This document shows, piece by piece, positions 1 to 12,186 of a stretch of 64,000 bases of DNA. This stretch comes from Siphonodentalium dalli (Eukaryota; Mollusca; Scaphopoda; Gadilida; Siphonodentaliidae), in contig CP136067.1 of assembly GCA_032622095.1 (NCBI GenBank), positions 63,622,893 through 63,686,892 on the forward strand, written 5' to 3'. The position numbers and the translations under genes were made by a program. The notes below the pieces were generated by a model. The model ran no database searches. It was given only the letters and a program-made list of their open reading frames with translations, and was not told the origin of the DNA. How positions within the stretch are numbered: the stretch's first letter is position 1; each line of letters begins with the position of its first letter.

Positions 1-119
1 AGAACTTGAATAGACCTGTCAAACTGAGAAACGTGAAGATAAACATATTGAGACTCTTGGAAACATGGCAAATGATAAGTTGGGGCAAAATCTGTTGTCC
101 CATAAGGCCATAACCAGTT

Positions 120-590
120 TTTATGTATGGTACACATAGTTTCGGTCCAGCTTGACTACTCATTGTCCGTCTGTCTGTCTATCCATACATAGACATTTTA
201 CGCATGATACAATAACTCAAACATTTTCTATGCAATCGGAACTGAATATTGAATGAGTTTCTCAGCCCAAATTGCAGTATGAGTTTGAAAATGGGTTTGA
301 TCTGATTTTTTAATACAAATAGGTATAGGTATGGGCCTCTTCGACTTAGAATTCATGCATGCTGCAATGACTGAAACAAGTTTTATCTGATCGGAACCAA
401 ATTTGGTAATTGGTTTGTGATTTCTCAGTCCAGAATACAGACCAAGTTCCAACATGGGTTCCAATTTTTTTTTACTGGAGTTATTGCCCTTTTTCGACTT
501 AGAATTATTCAGATGTGAGGTTTCCTGATTAATACAGGCTTCACTATATAAGAGACAAGAGACACCTACAGACAACGTGAATCTTTGAAA
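120..590. repeat. Diverged two-unit interspersed repeat
   Basis: Two copies of a unit of about 170 bp follow one another. Each begins near TTTCTCAG and ends near TTCGACTTAGAATT (about 255-350 and 420-510). They are preceded by a short GTCCGTCTGTCTGTC run at 168-182, a kind of tract common at the ends of invertebrate interspersed repeats. The 115-codon open frame on the minus strand here follows the repeat and shows no protein signature, so I read it as non-coding. Confidence 0.5.
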
Positions 591-819
591 TAGAGTTATT
601 TTTTAGCTATCATATGTTAGCCCTATTATAATCTGTAATGCATTGGCATTCATAAATGAATGGAGTCTCCAATTAAATTCTAAAAGTATAAATTAGAATA
701 GTCCATTGTCCATTAGTGGGGATTTTTTTCAGAATATGAGCAGACAGCGAACCCACATTTAATGTAGTAGTGCACTATTTAAAATTCAAAATTATTTGCA
801 ATCTCACTGGGTGGATTTC

Positions 820-1640
820 CATAATACATGTACTTCGTATGGAGCATTGCCATAAGACATAGTTTATAATTTGTTCATTTGGTCATGGTTGAGTGGATTT
901 TAGGGGACACCGATGGGGTGAGAAGATTAACATTGAGGACTATGGGGTTGTCATGGATTTCATGTTGAGAACAGAAATCAATGCTTTTCTATGAATGAAA
1001 CAAATCTATTGAGTGCTATAGAGCATTTGGAAAAGGGGCTAGCGGTATCTTCAGTTTATCATGTCAGGAGCTTCAGAGGGTTCTAGTCAGGAGGCATTAA
1101 AGGGTCAGATAACTCTAAATAAGATAAGTACTTCAAAAAAATATTTATCCAGTCCAAGAAGGCAGATGAACATTGTTAATACTTGGTATGGATTATTGTG
1201 ATGAACAATAGTTTCCAAGTTGTTCATCTTGTCATGGTTGATTGAAAATTTAGGGGCCACAGAGTGAGCACAGAAGATCAACATTGAATATTATTGATTT
1301 TAGCGTTCAAGGTAATTATTAAACATTGTAATGTGTGAAATCATTCTATTGGGGGCTACTTACTGTCTTTAATATGAACTATGGTAATCTGTACTGAGTG
1401 TACTAAGGGTCATAGGGGCAGAATCCTCATCATATTATGGTGTATAAACATTGTATAGATAATACATTTGTTACTTGTATGGTCTCAACTATTTTCTTGA
1501 GAGCTATACTGACTACCAGGGTGTGAACTCTGTTCATTTATCTCAGGTTGAAGGTCCTAGGGTATTCCAATATTATTATATGCCTATCAATGTCAATTTG
1601 TCAAAGTGAGACTACTAATGAAAATTGGCACAAGGACCAA
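820..1640. repeat. Diverged tandem repeat, unit about 345 bp
   Basis: The block around 885-960 (TCATGGTTGAGTGGATTTTA, then GGGGACACCGATGGGGTG) recurs around 1230-1290 (TCATGGTTGATTGAAAATTT, then GGGGCCACAGAGTGAG). A weaker third copy lies near 1470-1560. The copies are strongly diverged and carry no open frame. Confidence 0.45.
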
Positions 1641-3091
1641 CAAATTCCAATAATTTGAGAATTTGTGTTATTATGTACATTTGTCTATACTAATATTAGT
1701 ACATAACAAAATATATAACTCTCTATACCATAATTCAACATTAAAACTGTAGATTATGATTCCTATCATAGCTTTTTACTATCGCCGAGGGATGGGTTAA
1801 ACATCTGCCGATCATGATCAGCCTCTTGTTAATAATCGGATATTTGTGAAAATACCATTATTTTAATATATATACTTGTACTAAATATCACTTTCATATT
1901 ATAAACAGATATCTTTGTTTACAATTCTAAATTTATCCAGTTAAAAAGTAACAACTTATAGTATACTTAGAGAAGACAACTTTAATTTAAGTTTTGTATG
2001 TCTTAGTCTTGTTGTCGTTTTCTCTGAGAAAATTAACATAAATAACACATGGATTATTCCTTTAATATTGCAAGTAAGTACAGATACTCTGTAATCTGTT
2101 AAAAAATATGTCCTCTCCAATAATTCAAGACATTTATATTTAACTATTGAGAAACACATGTTTTATGAACAACACTTCCATCAAACCACATGTAATCACT
2201 GACATGATTATAAATAATCAAGAAATTCTTCAGAATGACAATTTATTCAGACTATTGCAGTTGAGCAGACATGAATTGCCTCAAAGGAAATGAATGAAAT
2301 AACACATTAGTAGCTCAAATTGAACACAGTATGTTGCATAGACTGTATATTAATATAGTATATTGTAAGTAAACCCCATTTTCATTAACAGAATGGTTAT
2401 AGTTTAATATAAACCAATGTCTTCCAGAAAATCTCTGGGTTCTATGCTTGAATTCTCGGAGAGGACATTTTTTTTAACATTTAATGAGCTGCTGTATGAA
2501 ATCAGGATGGTTCAGCCCACCAATTAAAGTTTATACACCCTCAATACTAGTGACAGTTTACCCACAATACAAATGATTTTCTCATTTCATTAGTATTAGC
2601 AGTTGACAAAGATTCTCGGAGAGGACAGATTTTAATTGAATATAATTTAAATAGGATAATACACAGAAAAATATTTTTACCGTTGATCTTCTATACCATG
2701 AAATGTCTAACTGAACTATATTCCTGATCCATGGCTATTGTGAATTGCGTTAATGAAATGCTTTATTTTAGATTCACATTCTGTAAATCATTTAACGGAA
2801 TTTATCAATAACCTTTAAATTCAAATATCATCAAACTGAATGCACGAAATCACTCAAAATTTTCACCACACTATCAACCAGACATAAGCTAAAGGTTAAA
2901 TGAGGACATTTTTGGCAAACCCATAACTACAAATAAATATAAGTTAAACAATATCATCACAGCAATGGTTGGCCACTCAAAATATGCCAAAATTTGTACC
3001 CATCACCCTATAATTTTGTTAAATTTTCAAATGTAGTAGTGAAATTTTGCCTGCAGAAATATTATTATGACACTCCAAACACAATGACAAA
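1641..3091. other. AT-rich DNA, nothing recognised
   Basis: There is no convincing exon, RNA gene or terminal inverted repeat here. The phrase TTCTCGGAGAGGACA occurs twice, near 2455 and 2612, hinting at an old local duplication. Confidence 0.5.
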
Positions 3092-3517
3092 TAGTCCAGG
3101 AGATATTGGTCGACCTCTGCACCCCCCCCCCCCCCAGGACTCAACTTCACCCCACTAATTTTCTTTCTTAAGGTCTCCTCCAAGATGGCCGCCGAAATGT
3201 GAAAATATGCTATTTTTCTGACATGTTACCACCTTTCGTTTGTCTCTGTGGGAAAATGTTGGAATCTTTGCGTCATGTTATACATGTATCACACAGAGGA
3301 GTCATTGGCGACCACATGGGGACCATAATATACATTCATTGTGGGATATTTTTGTCCGATATCACGTTTTCCCAAATTCCGGTATAATAGGTCAAAGCCG
3401 AATCTACGTTAATAACGCGATGTAATGTTTCGAATCAATGCATGTTATTGCTATTATAACAACACCCATGCATATATATGTGCAGGAGATACTCAAGCTA
3501 GGATTCCTCTTATACCT
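3092..3517 (+). repeat. Outer, internally deleted duplicate of the left tip
   Basis: The left terminus occurs twice in direct orientation, starting TAGTCCAGG at 3092 and 3518. The first copy jumps from TCTCCT at about 3180 to CCAAGATGGCCGCCG, omitting about 230 bp present in the second copy (3595-3820). After the jump, 3185-3515 matches 3827-4165 closely. This is a tandem duplication of the element end with a deletion. Confidence 0.75.
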
Positions 3518-4559
3518 TAGTCCAGGAGATATTGGTCGACCTCTGCACCCCCCCAGGACTTAACTTCACCCCAATAATTTTCTTCCTTAAGGTCTCCTCT
3601 AATTTTGTTCACTTGTTAACAAGAAAAAAAAGCGGCCGCAGAGACTCCAGACAAGATGGCGTCCATCATGGCGGCCATTTTTAAAAAATGCACCAGGTAT
3701 CTTTGATCGCCGTTATAGTAAAGATGATGTCACATGCCGTCTTGTTTTCCGCTCGATTCGTTATGCTAATATACAACCCTTACAAATTAGCCAAAAATCC
3801 GACACCAGAATCCAATATGGCGGCCAAGATGGCCGCCGAAATGTGAAAATATGCTATTTTTCTGACATGTTACCACCTTTCGATTGTCTCTGTTGGAAAA
3901 TGTTAGAATTTTTGCGTCATGTTATACATTTATCATATAGAGGAGTCATTGGCGAACACATGGGGACCATAATATGCATTCATTGCGGGATATTTTTGTC
4001 CGATATCACGTTTTCCCAAATGCCGGTATCATAGGTCAAAGCCGAATCTCCGTTAATAACGGGATGTTATGTTTCGAATCAATGAATGTCATTGCTATTA
4101 TAACAACACCCATGCATATATATGTGCAGGAGATACTCAAGCTAGGATTCCTCTTATACCTAAGTTGGGGAATATTTACCCAAATTCAAGATGGCGGCCA
4201 AAATGGCCACCAGAAATAAAAAATTGCCGAAAATCGCTGATTTTAACAACAGTGAGCATTATTGTATACGCTTAAGTATACTGTTGCTCAATGTTAGATA
4301 CATACATTTCCTAGCTCCCAAACCACATGTAAATGTAGTATTATACTTGTATCCCACAAAAAATGAATCTTAAAATGACCCGAAAATGTCACGGTTCCCT
4401 TCCGGTCAACTGTTAGCATTTGGGTTCGCATCGGTTTGATCATGCCCCAGTTCCGAATCTGCACGTATTTAGTTTTCGCATTATTTTCGTGCTCGTTGGA
4501 GACTTATCACGCATATTTTATTTCCATATTTACTAGTAATGACTAGCACCACATATAAC

Positions 4560-5774
4560 CAGGGATGTGGCTATAGGGGGGGGTGTGGGGGTGTCTCACC
4601 CCCCCCCCCCCCCCCAGCAGAGAGCTATATTTTCAATAGTTGGAAATTTCATACCTGCCACAACGAAATTTCACACCAACAATAGGTTGAACATTTTCTT
4701 GTAGTTTGATTATAAAACAATTTATTGCGGGAATTTATTGTTTTTCGACCAATATTTGCATATGTTCCTATTTTTGGTCAAAATATTTTGACAGAAATGG
4801 TCATCAGTTTTTCCAAATTTTCCAACCTTAGGGGGGTGACAGGTTGGAAATTTCCAACACTTGGAAAGCTTGTGTCCTGGTCCCTCCCCCGTGGCCAGTC
4901 AAAAACTTCTAGTTAATTTAAGAACACAATATTGTCATACATTGGTCAACATTGTCATTGGAATGGTCATCAGAAATTTTCCAACAGTAGGAAGGCTTGA
5001 GGCTATTCTAGATGTTAGGATTTTGCGATTTTCTTGTTCAGATTTCAAAATGTTCACACACCAGGCCGAACCATGGTCGGCCCGGTGTGTCATTGCCCCA
5101 TCCACATGCATGGCCAATACAAAACTGCTAATTAGTTTAGCAAAACAATATTTTACTACATTTGGTCAAACTTGTAGACATAAATGGTCATCAGTTGAAG
5201 AATTTTCCAACCTGAGGGGGAGCATGAGGTTTGAAATTTCCAACACTAGGAAAGCTTCAGTTGAGGCCAGTCTAGATGCTAGGATTTGCGATTTTCTTGT
5301 ATAGTTTAAAAAAAAATTCTCACACCGGGCCAAACAACCATGGTCGGCCCGGTGTTTCCTGGTCTGTTGTCGGTAGCTGTGTGCATTTGTCTGGAATTAG
5401 ATCACTAGTTGTTTTTTTGGGGGGCAATTTTCAGGTTAAAATATCTTAATGTTCTCATACTGGGAAAATAGAAGCATGGCTTATGAATATATAGGAAATC
5501 AGGCCTGAGCATGAGCTACAAGGGGGGATGCAAAAGGAATTATGCAAAAGTTCCGACTCAAGGGGGGGGGGGGGGGTGTGCAAATGGAATTATGCAAAAA
5601 GTTGTGTTGGTGTGATTCCGACTCAAGGGGGGGGGGGGGGGGTGCAAATGGAATTATGCAAAAAGTTGTTGGTGTGATTCCGACCTCAAGGAAAGGAGGG
5701 GGGTGCAGTTGGAAATTTCCATGGTGGACACCCACCCCCCCCCTCCCAGCGGAAACCCTCTAGCCACACCCCTG
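4560..5774. mobile_element. Non-autonomous hAT-type transposon, 1,215 bp
   Basis: The ends are inverted repeats: CAGGGATGTGGCTATAGGG on the left, and CAGGGGTGTGGCTAGAGGG on the right read inward. An exact 8-bp target duplication CATATAAC lies at 4552-4559 and 5775-5782. An 8-bp duplication with CAGGG-type tips is diagnostic of hAT elements. The matching arm of palindrome 1 at 7180-7200 keeps a single CATATAAC with no insert, an internal empty site. The body has G and C homopolymers near both ends and two palindromes around CCATGG. No transposase frame is present. Confidence 0.9.
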
Positions 5775-6120
5775 CATATAACACTATTTATACGGCGATA
5801 TCTTGTTAAATGCACCTTGCTATGCGACTTCGAAGCACGAACTAATTATTTTATTTAAAAGGATGTCGTTTTTATGTGTGAACAATAAGTGGGAATACAT
5901 ATACACACCTGACATTGATCCGATATCACTCGTGTTGCGTACACGTCGCTAAAATCATAATAGGCCTACTGTCTACATTATATAATGTATCGTCTCAAAC
6001 TTACACAAGTTTGTTTCTGTTATCTGACCGAATAATGGTTGTTTATGGACACTATACATTTGCGTAGTCAAATCCAAATTATATAGAGGATCTCCAACAA
6101 GTCCTCATGTTATATACTAT

Positions 6121-6211
6121 TAAATTTACAAAACGAGTTCAGCAAATTAGGTATGGACCGAGCCTTTTGGCGAGGTCCATACCTAATTTGCTGGACTCGT
6201 TTTGTAAATTT
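6121..6211. repeat. Near-perfect hairpin, arms about 40 bp
   Basis: TAAATTTACAAAACGAGTTC begins a sequence that is mirrored by the reverse complement ending at 6211, with about 15 bases of loop and one or two mismatches. It lies inside the spacer of palindrome 1, just beyond the end of the left arm. It may be a tiny fold-back element. A structured RNA cannot be excluded. Confidence 0.75.
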
Positions 6212-6625
6212 GTATATAAACTGGGGACGAGTTGGATATTCTATTTATTACATGATCGAAAACTGTATTAAATTACATAAAAAGATAACAGTGCATAATG
6301 CACTCATGAACACAATGGCTTCTGTAGGAATTGAAGTGGTGGGTGATTTGGTCGGGGAATATAGTTGCAATTAATCAACTTAAACATGATAAATTTAAAT
6401 TAACTCTTGTACACAAATGAGCTACAATGGGAAATTAATATTTCGTCTTACCTCACACTATTACGATCACAAATGAACGCGTGTGCGAATGAATATGCAT
6501 ATAGGGCACTTTTTCATGTTACGCAACATGTTGCGTACCAACATTTACAGAATGGGTTTATTGAAGTGATATATATAGGGGCAATCATGTAATAATTAGT
6601 AATATACACAGCTATCTGGATCTAC

Positions 6626-6796
6626 TCGGGCACTCAATATGTAACTCGCAGCACCCAGCGCTTTGGGTATGTCATCAGACAACAGGATTCCGGAGCCTTT
6701 CGGGTCTAACTCCTGAAACTCCGAGAAGAAGTTTTCCGAATCTAGTGAGGATGGAGCTCGCACGTTGTAAGATCCATTGATTGTAATGTTGAATAA
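6626..6796 (-). CDS. Candidate 57-codon exon, unknown protein
   Basis: On the minus strand a pyrimidine-containing acceptor (ACTTTTACGGTTGCAG) opens a 171-base frame with no stop. It ends at a possible donor, CGA then GTAGAT, which is weaker than consensus. The exon would be phase 0 at both ends. The peptide starts LFNITINGSYNV, carries two possible N-glycosylation sites (NIT, NGS), and continues with an acidic stretch and DIPKALGAASYIL. I do not recognise the family. It lies in the spacer of palindrome 1, so it could be element-borne, captured or fortuitous. Confidence 0.3.
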
Positions 6797-7667
6797 CTGC
6801 AACCGTAAAAGTCCACCACTACTTGGGTGTCAGATTTGTCAAGTTAAATGAATTTAAATCCTGCTATGCAATATGCATGGTGTATGCTTGGACATGTATA
6901 TGAAGCCACCGAACAGGCATAAACAACCATTATTCGGTCAGATAACAGAAACAAACTTGTGTAAGTTTGAGACGATACATTATATAATGTAGACAGTAGG
7001 CCTATTATGATTTTAGCGACGTGTACGCAACACGAGTGATATCGGATCAATGTCAGGTGTGTATATGTATTCCCACTTATTGTTTACACATAAAAACGAC
7101 ATCCTTTTAAATAAAATAATAGTTCGTGCTTCGATGTCGCATAGCAAGGTGCATTTAACAAGATATCGCCGTATAAATAGTGTTATATGTGGTGCTAGTC
7201 ATTACTAGTAAATATGGAAATAAAATATGCGTGATAAGTCTCCAACGAGCACGAAAATAATGCGAAAACTAATTTACGTGCAGATTCGGAACTGGGGCAC
7301 ATTCAAACCGATGCGAACCCAAATGCTAACAGTTGACCGGAAGGGAACCGTGACATTTTCGGGTCATTTTAAGATTCATTTTTTGTCGCATACAAGTATA
7401 ATACTAAACTTACTTGTGGTTTGGGAGCTAGGAAATGTATGTATCTAACATTGAGCAACGGTATACTCAAGCGTAGCTTCCAGAATTGCGGTTAATCACT
7501 CGTGGAAATTGGTGGAATATTCCATTGAAATGCACTTGGAAATAATGACTGTTGTAAACATGTAAAATAAACAAATCTTATCGCATAATACTCCATAAAA
7601 GCTACTGATTCGATACTAGTAATCATTGTGGAGTATGCATTGTATGTTATATTCTGCATTAACTCAC

Positions 7668-7791
7668 CTTTGTCGCTGGTTAATTCAAGTTTGGAGTCGA
7701 CCCTGACATTTGTGACCGGTAGGGCGCCGAGACACGTGCGATTTCGCGCTGGGTCGTCTGCAGATTTCGAACCGATTCTCGCGGGGCACAT
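7668..7791 (-). CDS. Candidate 5' exon with strong donor, unknown protein
   Basis: An ATG at 7791-7789 opens a frame of 41 codons ending at GACAAAG followed by GTGAGTTAAT, a consensus splice donor in phase 1. The other two frames contain stops. The peptide begins MCPARIGSKSADD and ends SKLELTSDK. The family is not recognised. It cannot be joined in phase to 6796-6626 as drawn, so if both are real an exon is missing or they belong to different transcripts. Confidence 0.25.
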
Positions 7792-7877
7792 GACGCCCCG
7801 TGATATATATAACTTTAGAATATAGTAGTTAATGTCTCATGCAGGAAAATGGTCGCAATGGTGATGTTACCAAGATA

Positions 7878-8198
7878 TCACTTGGTGTACCAACGTTTGT
7901 TGAACTGAATGCAAGAGCTCATCAACGTAACATTCCTCTGGATGTTCTTCGCGTTGAATATTTCACCCTTTTGTTGATGGCATTTGTACTTTCTTGAACC
8001 ATACCACCCAGCGTGAGTATGACATATCAACCAACTATCAAAGGTATCGCCTTTAAGACTACACCCAGTCTTGGTGGGGCTTATACAACAGTAGCCAATG
8101 GCATACTCCTGGTCCAGTTGCTCAAGAACGGCTTCCAAACGGATGGGAACATACAATCTTAGCATACAAGGAAAGTAAAGCCACACATGAGATCCTGT
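7878..8198 (-). CDS. Candidate terminal exon, 106 residues, unknown protein
   Basis: An acceptor with a good pyrimidine tract (TTTTGTTATGTTTTCGATTCAG) precedes a phase-0 frame of 106 codons, then TGA. The peptide is cysteine-containing, with segments such as EYAIGYCCISPTKTGC and CHTHAGWYGSRKYKC. No domain is recognised. It lies in the right-arm-specific part of palindrome 1, so it could be a remnant of an element-encoded protein. A frame of this length can also occur by chance. Confidence 0.3.
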   Translation of the reverse strand, partial: TGSHVWLYFPCMLRLYVPIRLEAVLEQLDQEYAIGYCCISPTKTGCSLKGDTFDSWLICHTHAGWYGSRKYKCHQQKGEIFNAKNIQRNVTLMSSCIQFNKRWYTK

Positions 8199-10390
8199 CT
8201 GAATCGAAAACATAACAAAATAAGGGGCGTGCAGTCATGGTCCAATTTCATTTCCACTATCATTACACATACCCACAAACTAGCACCGTGTGTATTGTTA
8301 TCATCTGCTTGGATCTGTTCGGTGAGACGATTGCTGGACGCCAACAAGCTTGTTCTTATGATCATGTTCAAGGAGTTTGGGTATATTATGCATTATGGTC
8401 TTCTACGCCTTAGCAGAAATACATCCGTCAACTGTCGGGCTTTCAACATTCGAAGCCATATACAAAAGTTGTCCGGGTACGTCAGTGCATTAGATGCGTA
8501 TGTGAATTGATGAACCATATATTGAGAAGTGGCTGTTTGGGAAGATCACCAGGTGTGCACGTTGTTATCCCCATTAGGCCACCAAAGCTGACAATACGCA
8601 GATAGATAGGTCCTTCTGAAAGCTAGTATATGCATCGACCGAATACCTTTATAGTGTATCGCACAAGATGACGCATATACCCCATATATAGCATCTGAAT
8701 TATACCATGAGCTACATGTATACCACGAATGAAGCTCGCTAAGAATTCCAAGCTTTCGAAACAAACACGTGAGCTGGACACCGGCATACATGTATGTATT
8801 GTTTGAAACATTCCGATTAGTGGCACCCTTCTACAAAGAAGAGTAATGAACTGTTGTTGTGAGTGAGATAGATTAATCTGACGAAGAGACGGAAACGAGT
8901 CTAGATAATGTTGAATGTGGCAATTCAGAATAAGCTGTTGTTTTGATTCTTGGAAGTCATAATATGACTATTCGGCGCACCTATATACAGTTACGGCCAG
9001 TTTGAGCCCTTAGTGGAGAATGGATTTTGAAATGCCACATCGCGATAGTGAGTTTTCATCCTTCCAAAAGACTACGACTTACATTGGAACTAATAGATGG
9101 CTTATAGTATGTACCGTTTCGTTTATACAAATCAATATTATGACATAAAGTTGAAATTAGTATGTGATAATATCGGCTTCTTTTCAATTTCTGCCCACCG
9201 GTTTGGCCGCCATATTGAATGTGAGTATCCCTTGCCAAACACTAATGAATACTTCATACATATCAACATGTAATGGTGGTTAGAAACCGCGAAACATTTT
9301 GGCCGCCATCTTCGATTTGGAAAACCACTTCTTGCATGAGATGAAAGGTAATTACTTCACCCCAGTATTTCCAATTCAACTGTACGCATGGATGGAGTTG
9401 TCTCGACAATAATGCCCAATGATGTGAATATGAGGGAATTTCGGTGATTTTTCAAAATCTGTCCGCCATTGTGGGCGCCATTTTGGATTTGGCAGACTTT
9501 TATTTGGTTATGGTACAAAGAAAGTACTTCGCCTAAATGTTCCCAACTCACAATAGTAAGCAGGTGTGGAGTTTTCATGACAATAATGCTCACTTATGTT
9601 AAAATTGGCGATTTTCTATTTCTGGTGGCCATTTTGGCCACCATCTTGGATTTGGGTAAATATTCCTCAACTCAGGTATAAGAGGAATCCTAGCTTGAGT
9701 ATCTCCTGCACATATATATGCATGGGTGTTGTTATAATAGCAATAACATTCATTGATTCGAAACATTACATCGCGTTATTAACGTAGATTCGGCGGTGAC
9801 CTATTATACCGGCATTTGGGAAAACGTGATATCGGACAAAAATATCCCGCAATGAATGTATATTATGGTCCCCATGTGGTCGCCAATGACTCCTCTATGT
9901 GATAAATGTATAACATGACGCAAAGATGCCAACATTTTCCCACAGAGACAAACGAAAGGTGGTAACATGTAAGAAAAATAGCATATTTTCACATTTCGGC
10001 GGCCATCTTTGCCGCCATATTGGATTCTGGTGTCGGATTTTTGGCTAACTTGTAAGGGTTGTATATTAGCATAACGAATCGAGCGGAAAACAAGACCGCA
10101 TGTGCTATCATCTTTACTATAATGGCGATCAAAGAGAGCTGGTGCATATAAAAAAAATGGCCACCATGATGGACGCCATCTTGTCTGGAGTCTCTGCGGC
10201 CACTTTTTTTTCTTGTTAACAAGTGAAAAAAATTAGAGGAGACATTAAGAAAGAAAATTAGTGGGGTGAAGTTGAGTCCTGGGGGGGGGGGGGGGGGGGG
10301 GGTGCAGAGGTCGACCAATATCTCCTGGACTAAAATGCATAATTTTCCCTCCTATCCGAAAAATTGATTTTGTCAACCTTTAAAGTGAAA

Positions 10391-10698
10391 GAGCCCATAT
10401 TACACTAATTATGAGGCATTTGTCAATATAAAACCTTTGTTATGGGTTTTTTTTTTATGAGACATACCAGTATGTAAAACCCCATAGTAAACACCACGCA
10501 AACCATTCCAAACGCATTAATTTATCATTTAAGGGCATGTTTCATAACTCGGTTTCATATCGACAACATCATCACACCACCTCATCTGCATATCCATGAC
10601 GTCAATAGAGGTCACATGCATATTTCACTGGCGAATGGCGATGTAACAACAATTTTGTTCAGTGTATATATGCCCCATAATTAGTGTTAATATGGGGC
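10391..10698. mobile_element. Small MITE-like element, about 305 bp
   Basis: GCCCATATTACACTAATTAT at 10393 and its approximate reverse complement ending GGGGC at 10698 form 27-29-bp inverted repeats around about 250 bp. No coding capacity and no clear target duplication were seen. From here to 11165 I recognise nothing further. Confidence 0.5.
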
Positions 10699-11165
10699 AT
10701 ATATAGTATGGAAAGTTGGTCGGTGTTAAAGGTCAGCGTAATACAATAAAGAAATATTTGACACCAGCTATAAACACGTATAATTTTACCGCTTATGTCT
10801 GGGGAAGGTCGCCACATACATGCATATGCGACTGCATGGGTTTATTGATATAATTTTACAAACACCCCTATGCATCCATGGGCGATCGCTTGATGCAGCA
10901 GAAATGAATAAATTGACCCATACTCTGCTGCCGAATTCGCTATGCATGTAAACAAAACCAGGGGACCGAGCGAAATGGGACATACCCTATCAGGCAGAAT
11001 AGACCGGAATGCTAAAGTTCCAATCCCCAAGTCGATAGCTCAAGCGGACATGGCACTGTTAACCCCTAACTGACGGAACACAAAATCCAAAAAGGCACCT
11101 ACCACACCTCCCCTGGTTGTCTACCACGGAAATGGACATCATATCATGGAGCGAAAACCCCTATG

Positions 11166-12055
11166 CATTGTTTACTGCTGCACCAGCACAGCCCCCGTTA
11201 TGAATAGGATAAGGTACTGTTTAATGCTGCACCAGCGCAGCTCCGCCATTACAGGGATAAGGTTCTGTTTAATGATTCACCAATAATGCTCCCACCATGA
11301 AGGGATAAGGTACAGTTTAATGCTGCACCAGCACAGCTCCCGTCATGAAAGGGATAAGGCACTGTTTAATGCTGCATCAGTACAGCTCCCGTCATCAAAG
11401 GGAAAAGGTACTATTTAATGCTGCACCAGCACAGCTCCCTTCATGAAAGGGATAAGGTACTGTTTAATGCTGAACCAGCAAAGCTCCCACCATAAAAGGG
11501 ATAAGGCACTGTTCAATGCTGTACCTGCACAGCTCTGTCATGACTGGGATATGTTACTGTTTAATGCTGCACCAGCACAGCCCCCGTCATGAAGGTGATA
11601 AGGCACTGTTTAATGCTTCACCAGTAAAGCTCCCGTCATGAAAGGGATAAGGCAGTGTTTAATGCTGCATCAGCACAGCTCCCGTCATGAAAGGGATAAG
11701 GTACTGTTTAATGCTGAACCAGCACAGCTCCGTCATGAATGGGATAAGGTTTTGTTTAATGCTGCACCAGCACAGCTCCTGTCATGAAAGGGATAAGGTA
11801 CTGTTCAATGCTAGGTACTGTTCAATGCTGCACCAGCAAAGCTCCCGTCCTGAAAGGGATAAGGCACTGTTTAATGCTTCACCAGTAAAGCTCCCGTCAT
11901 GAAGGGATAAGCCACTGTTTAATGCTGCACCAGCACAGCTCCTGTCATGAAAGGGATAATGCACTGTTTAATGCCGCTTCAGCACAGCTCCTGTCATGAA
12001 AGGAATATGGTACTGTTTAATGCTGCACAGCACAACGCCCGTCATGAAAGGGATT
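11166..12055. repeat. Minisatellite, unit about 49 bp, about 18 copies
   Basis: Units follow AAGGGATAAGGTACTGTTTA then ATGCTGCACCAGCACAGCTC then CCGTCATGA, with successive GGATAAGG positions 48-49 bp apart (11207, 11255, 11303, 11352 and so on). One unit near 11805 is duplicated in part. Copies differ by scattered substitutions. Open frames across it merely follow the repeat. Confidence 0.95.
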
Positions 12056-12186
12056 AAGCAATTATTTCATGTGTCTTTTGGGAACAGTCAAAATTGTTGT
12101 CCCGAGGGCAACAGTTCGATAGTCATTCCTGATACCGAGGGACAACAATTTTGCCTGTTCCCAAAAGACACATGAAATAATTGCTT
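12056..12186. repeat. Near-perfect hairpin, arms about 52 bp
   Basis: AAGCAATTATTTCATGTGTC at 12056 starts an arm that returns as its reverse complement at 12135-12186, with a loop of about 27 bases containing GGCAACAGTTCGATAG. It directly abuts the last minisatellite unit. The loop motif CAACAGTTCG recurs several times in the array that follows, so hairpin and array may belong to one element. Confidence 0.85.

Larger units (their letters stand above)
7472..9580. other. Segment present only in the right arm of palindrome 1
   Basis: The left arm runs without a break at about 4268 (ATTGTATACGCTT). In the right arm the same point is split at about 7472 and 9580, with roughly 2.1 kb between. The last 400 bases of the segment (9185-9580) hold more diverged copies of the CCGCCATNTTGGATTTGG phrase typical of the arms, so a deletion in the left arm is as likely as an insertion in the right. 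No terminal repeats or target duplication were found at the break. Confidence 0.6.
3092..10332. mobile_element. Large palindromic DNA element 1, about 7.2 kb
   Basis: The left arm (3092-4559 continuing 5775-6075) is the reverse complement of the right arm (6920-7475 continuing 9580-10332). Both ends read TAGTCCAGGAGATATTGG inward. The flanks are AAA on each side (3089-3091 and 10333-10335), compatible with a 3-bp target duplication, although a chance match of three A is possible. The arms contain repeated phrases such as AAGATGGCGGCC and a poly-C or poly-G tract next to each tip. About 850 bp separates the arms. No transposase was recognised. A 1.2-kb hAT element interrupts the left arm only, and about 2.1 kb is present in the right arm only. 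Confidence 0.75.

Noticed and set aside
228-575. 115-codon minus-strand open frame
   Set aside because: It coincides with a two-unit interspersed repeat, and its internal similarity mirrors the DNA repeat.
2440-2640. Direct repeat TTCTCGGAGAGGACA as element ends
   Set aside because: Only 15 bases match, in direct rather than inverted orientation, with no supporting structure.
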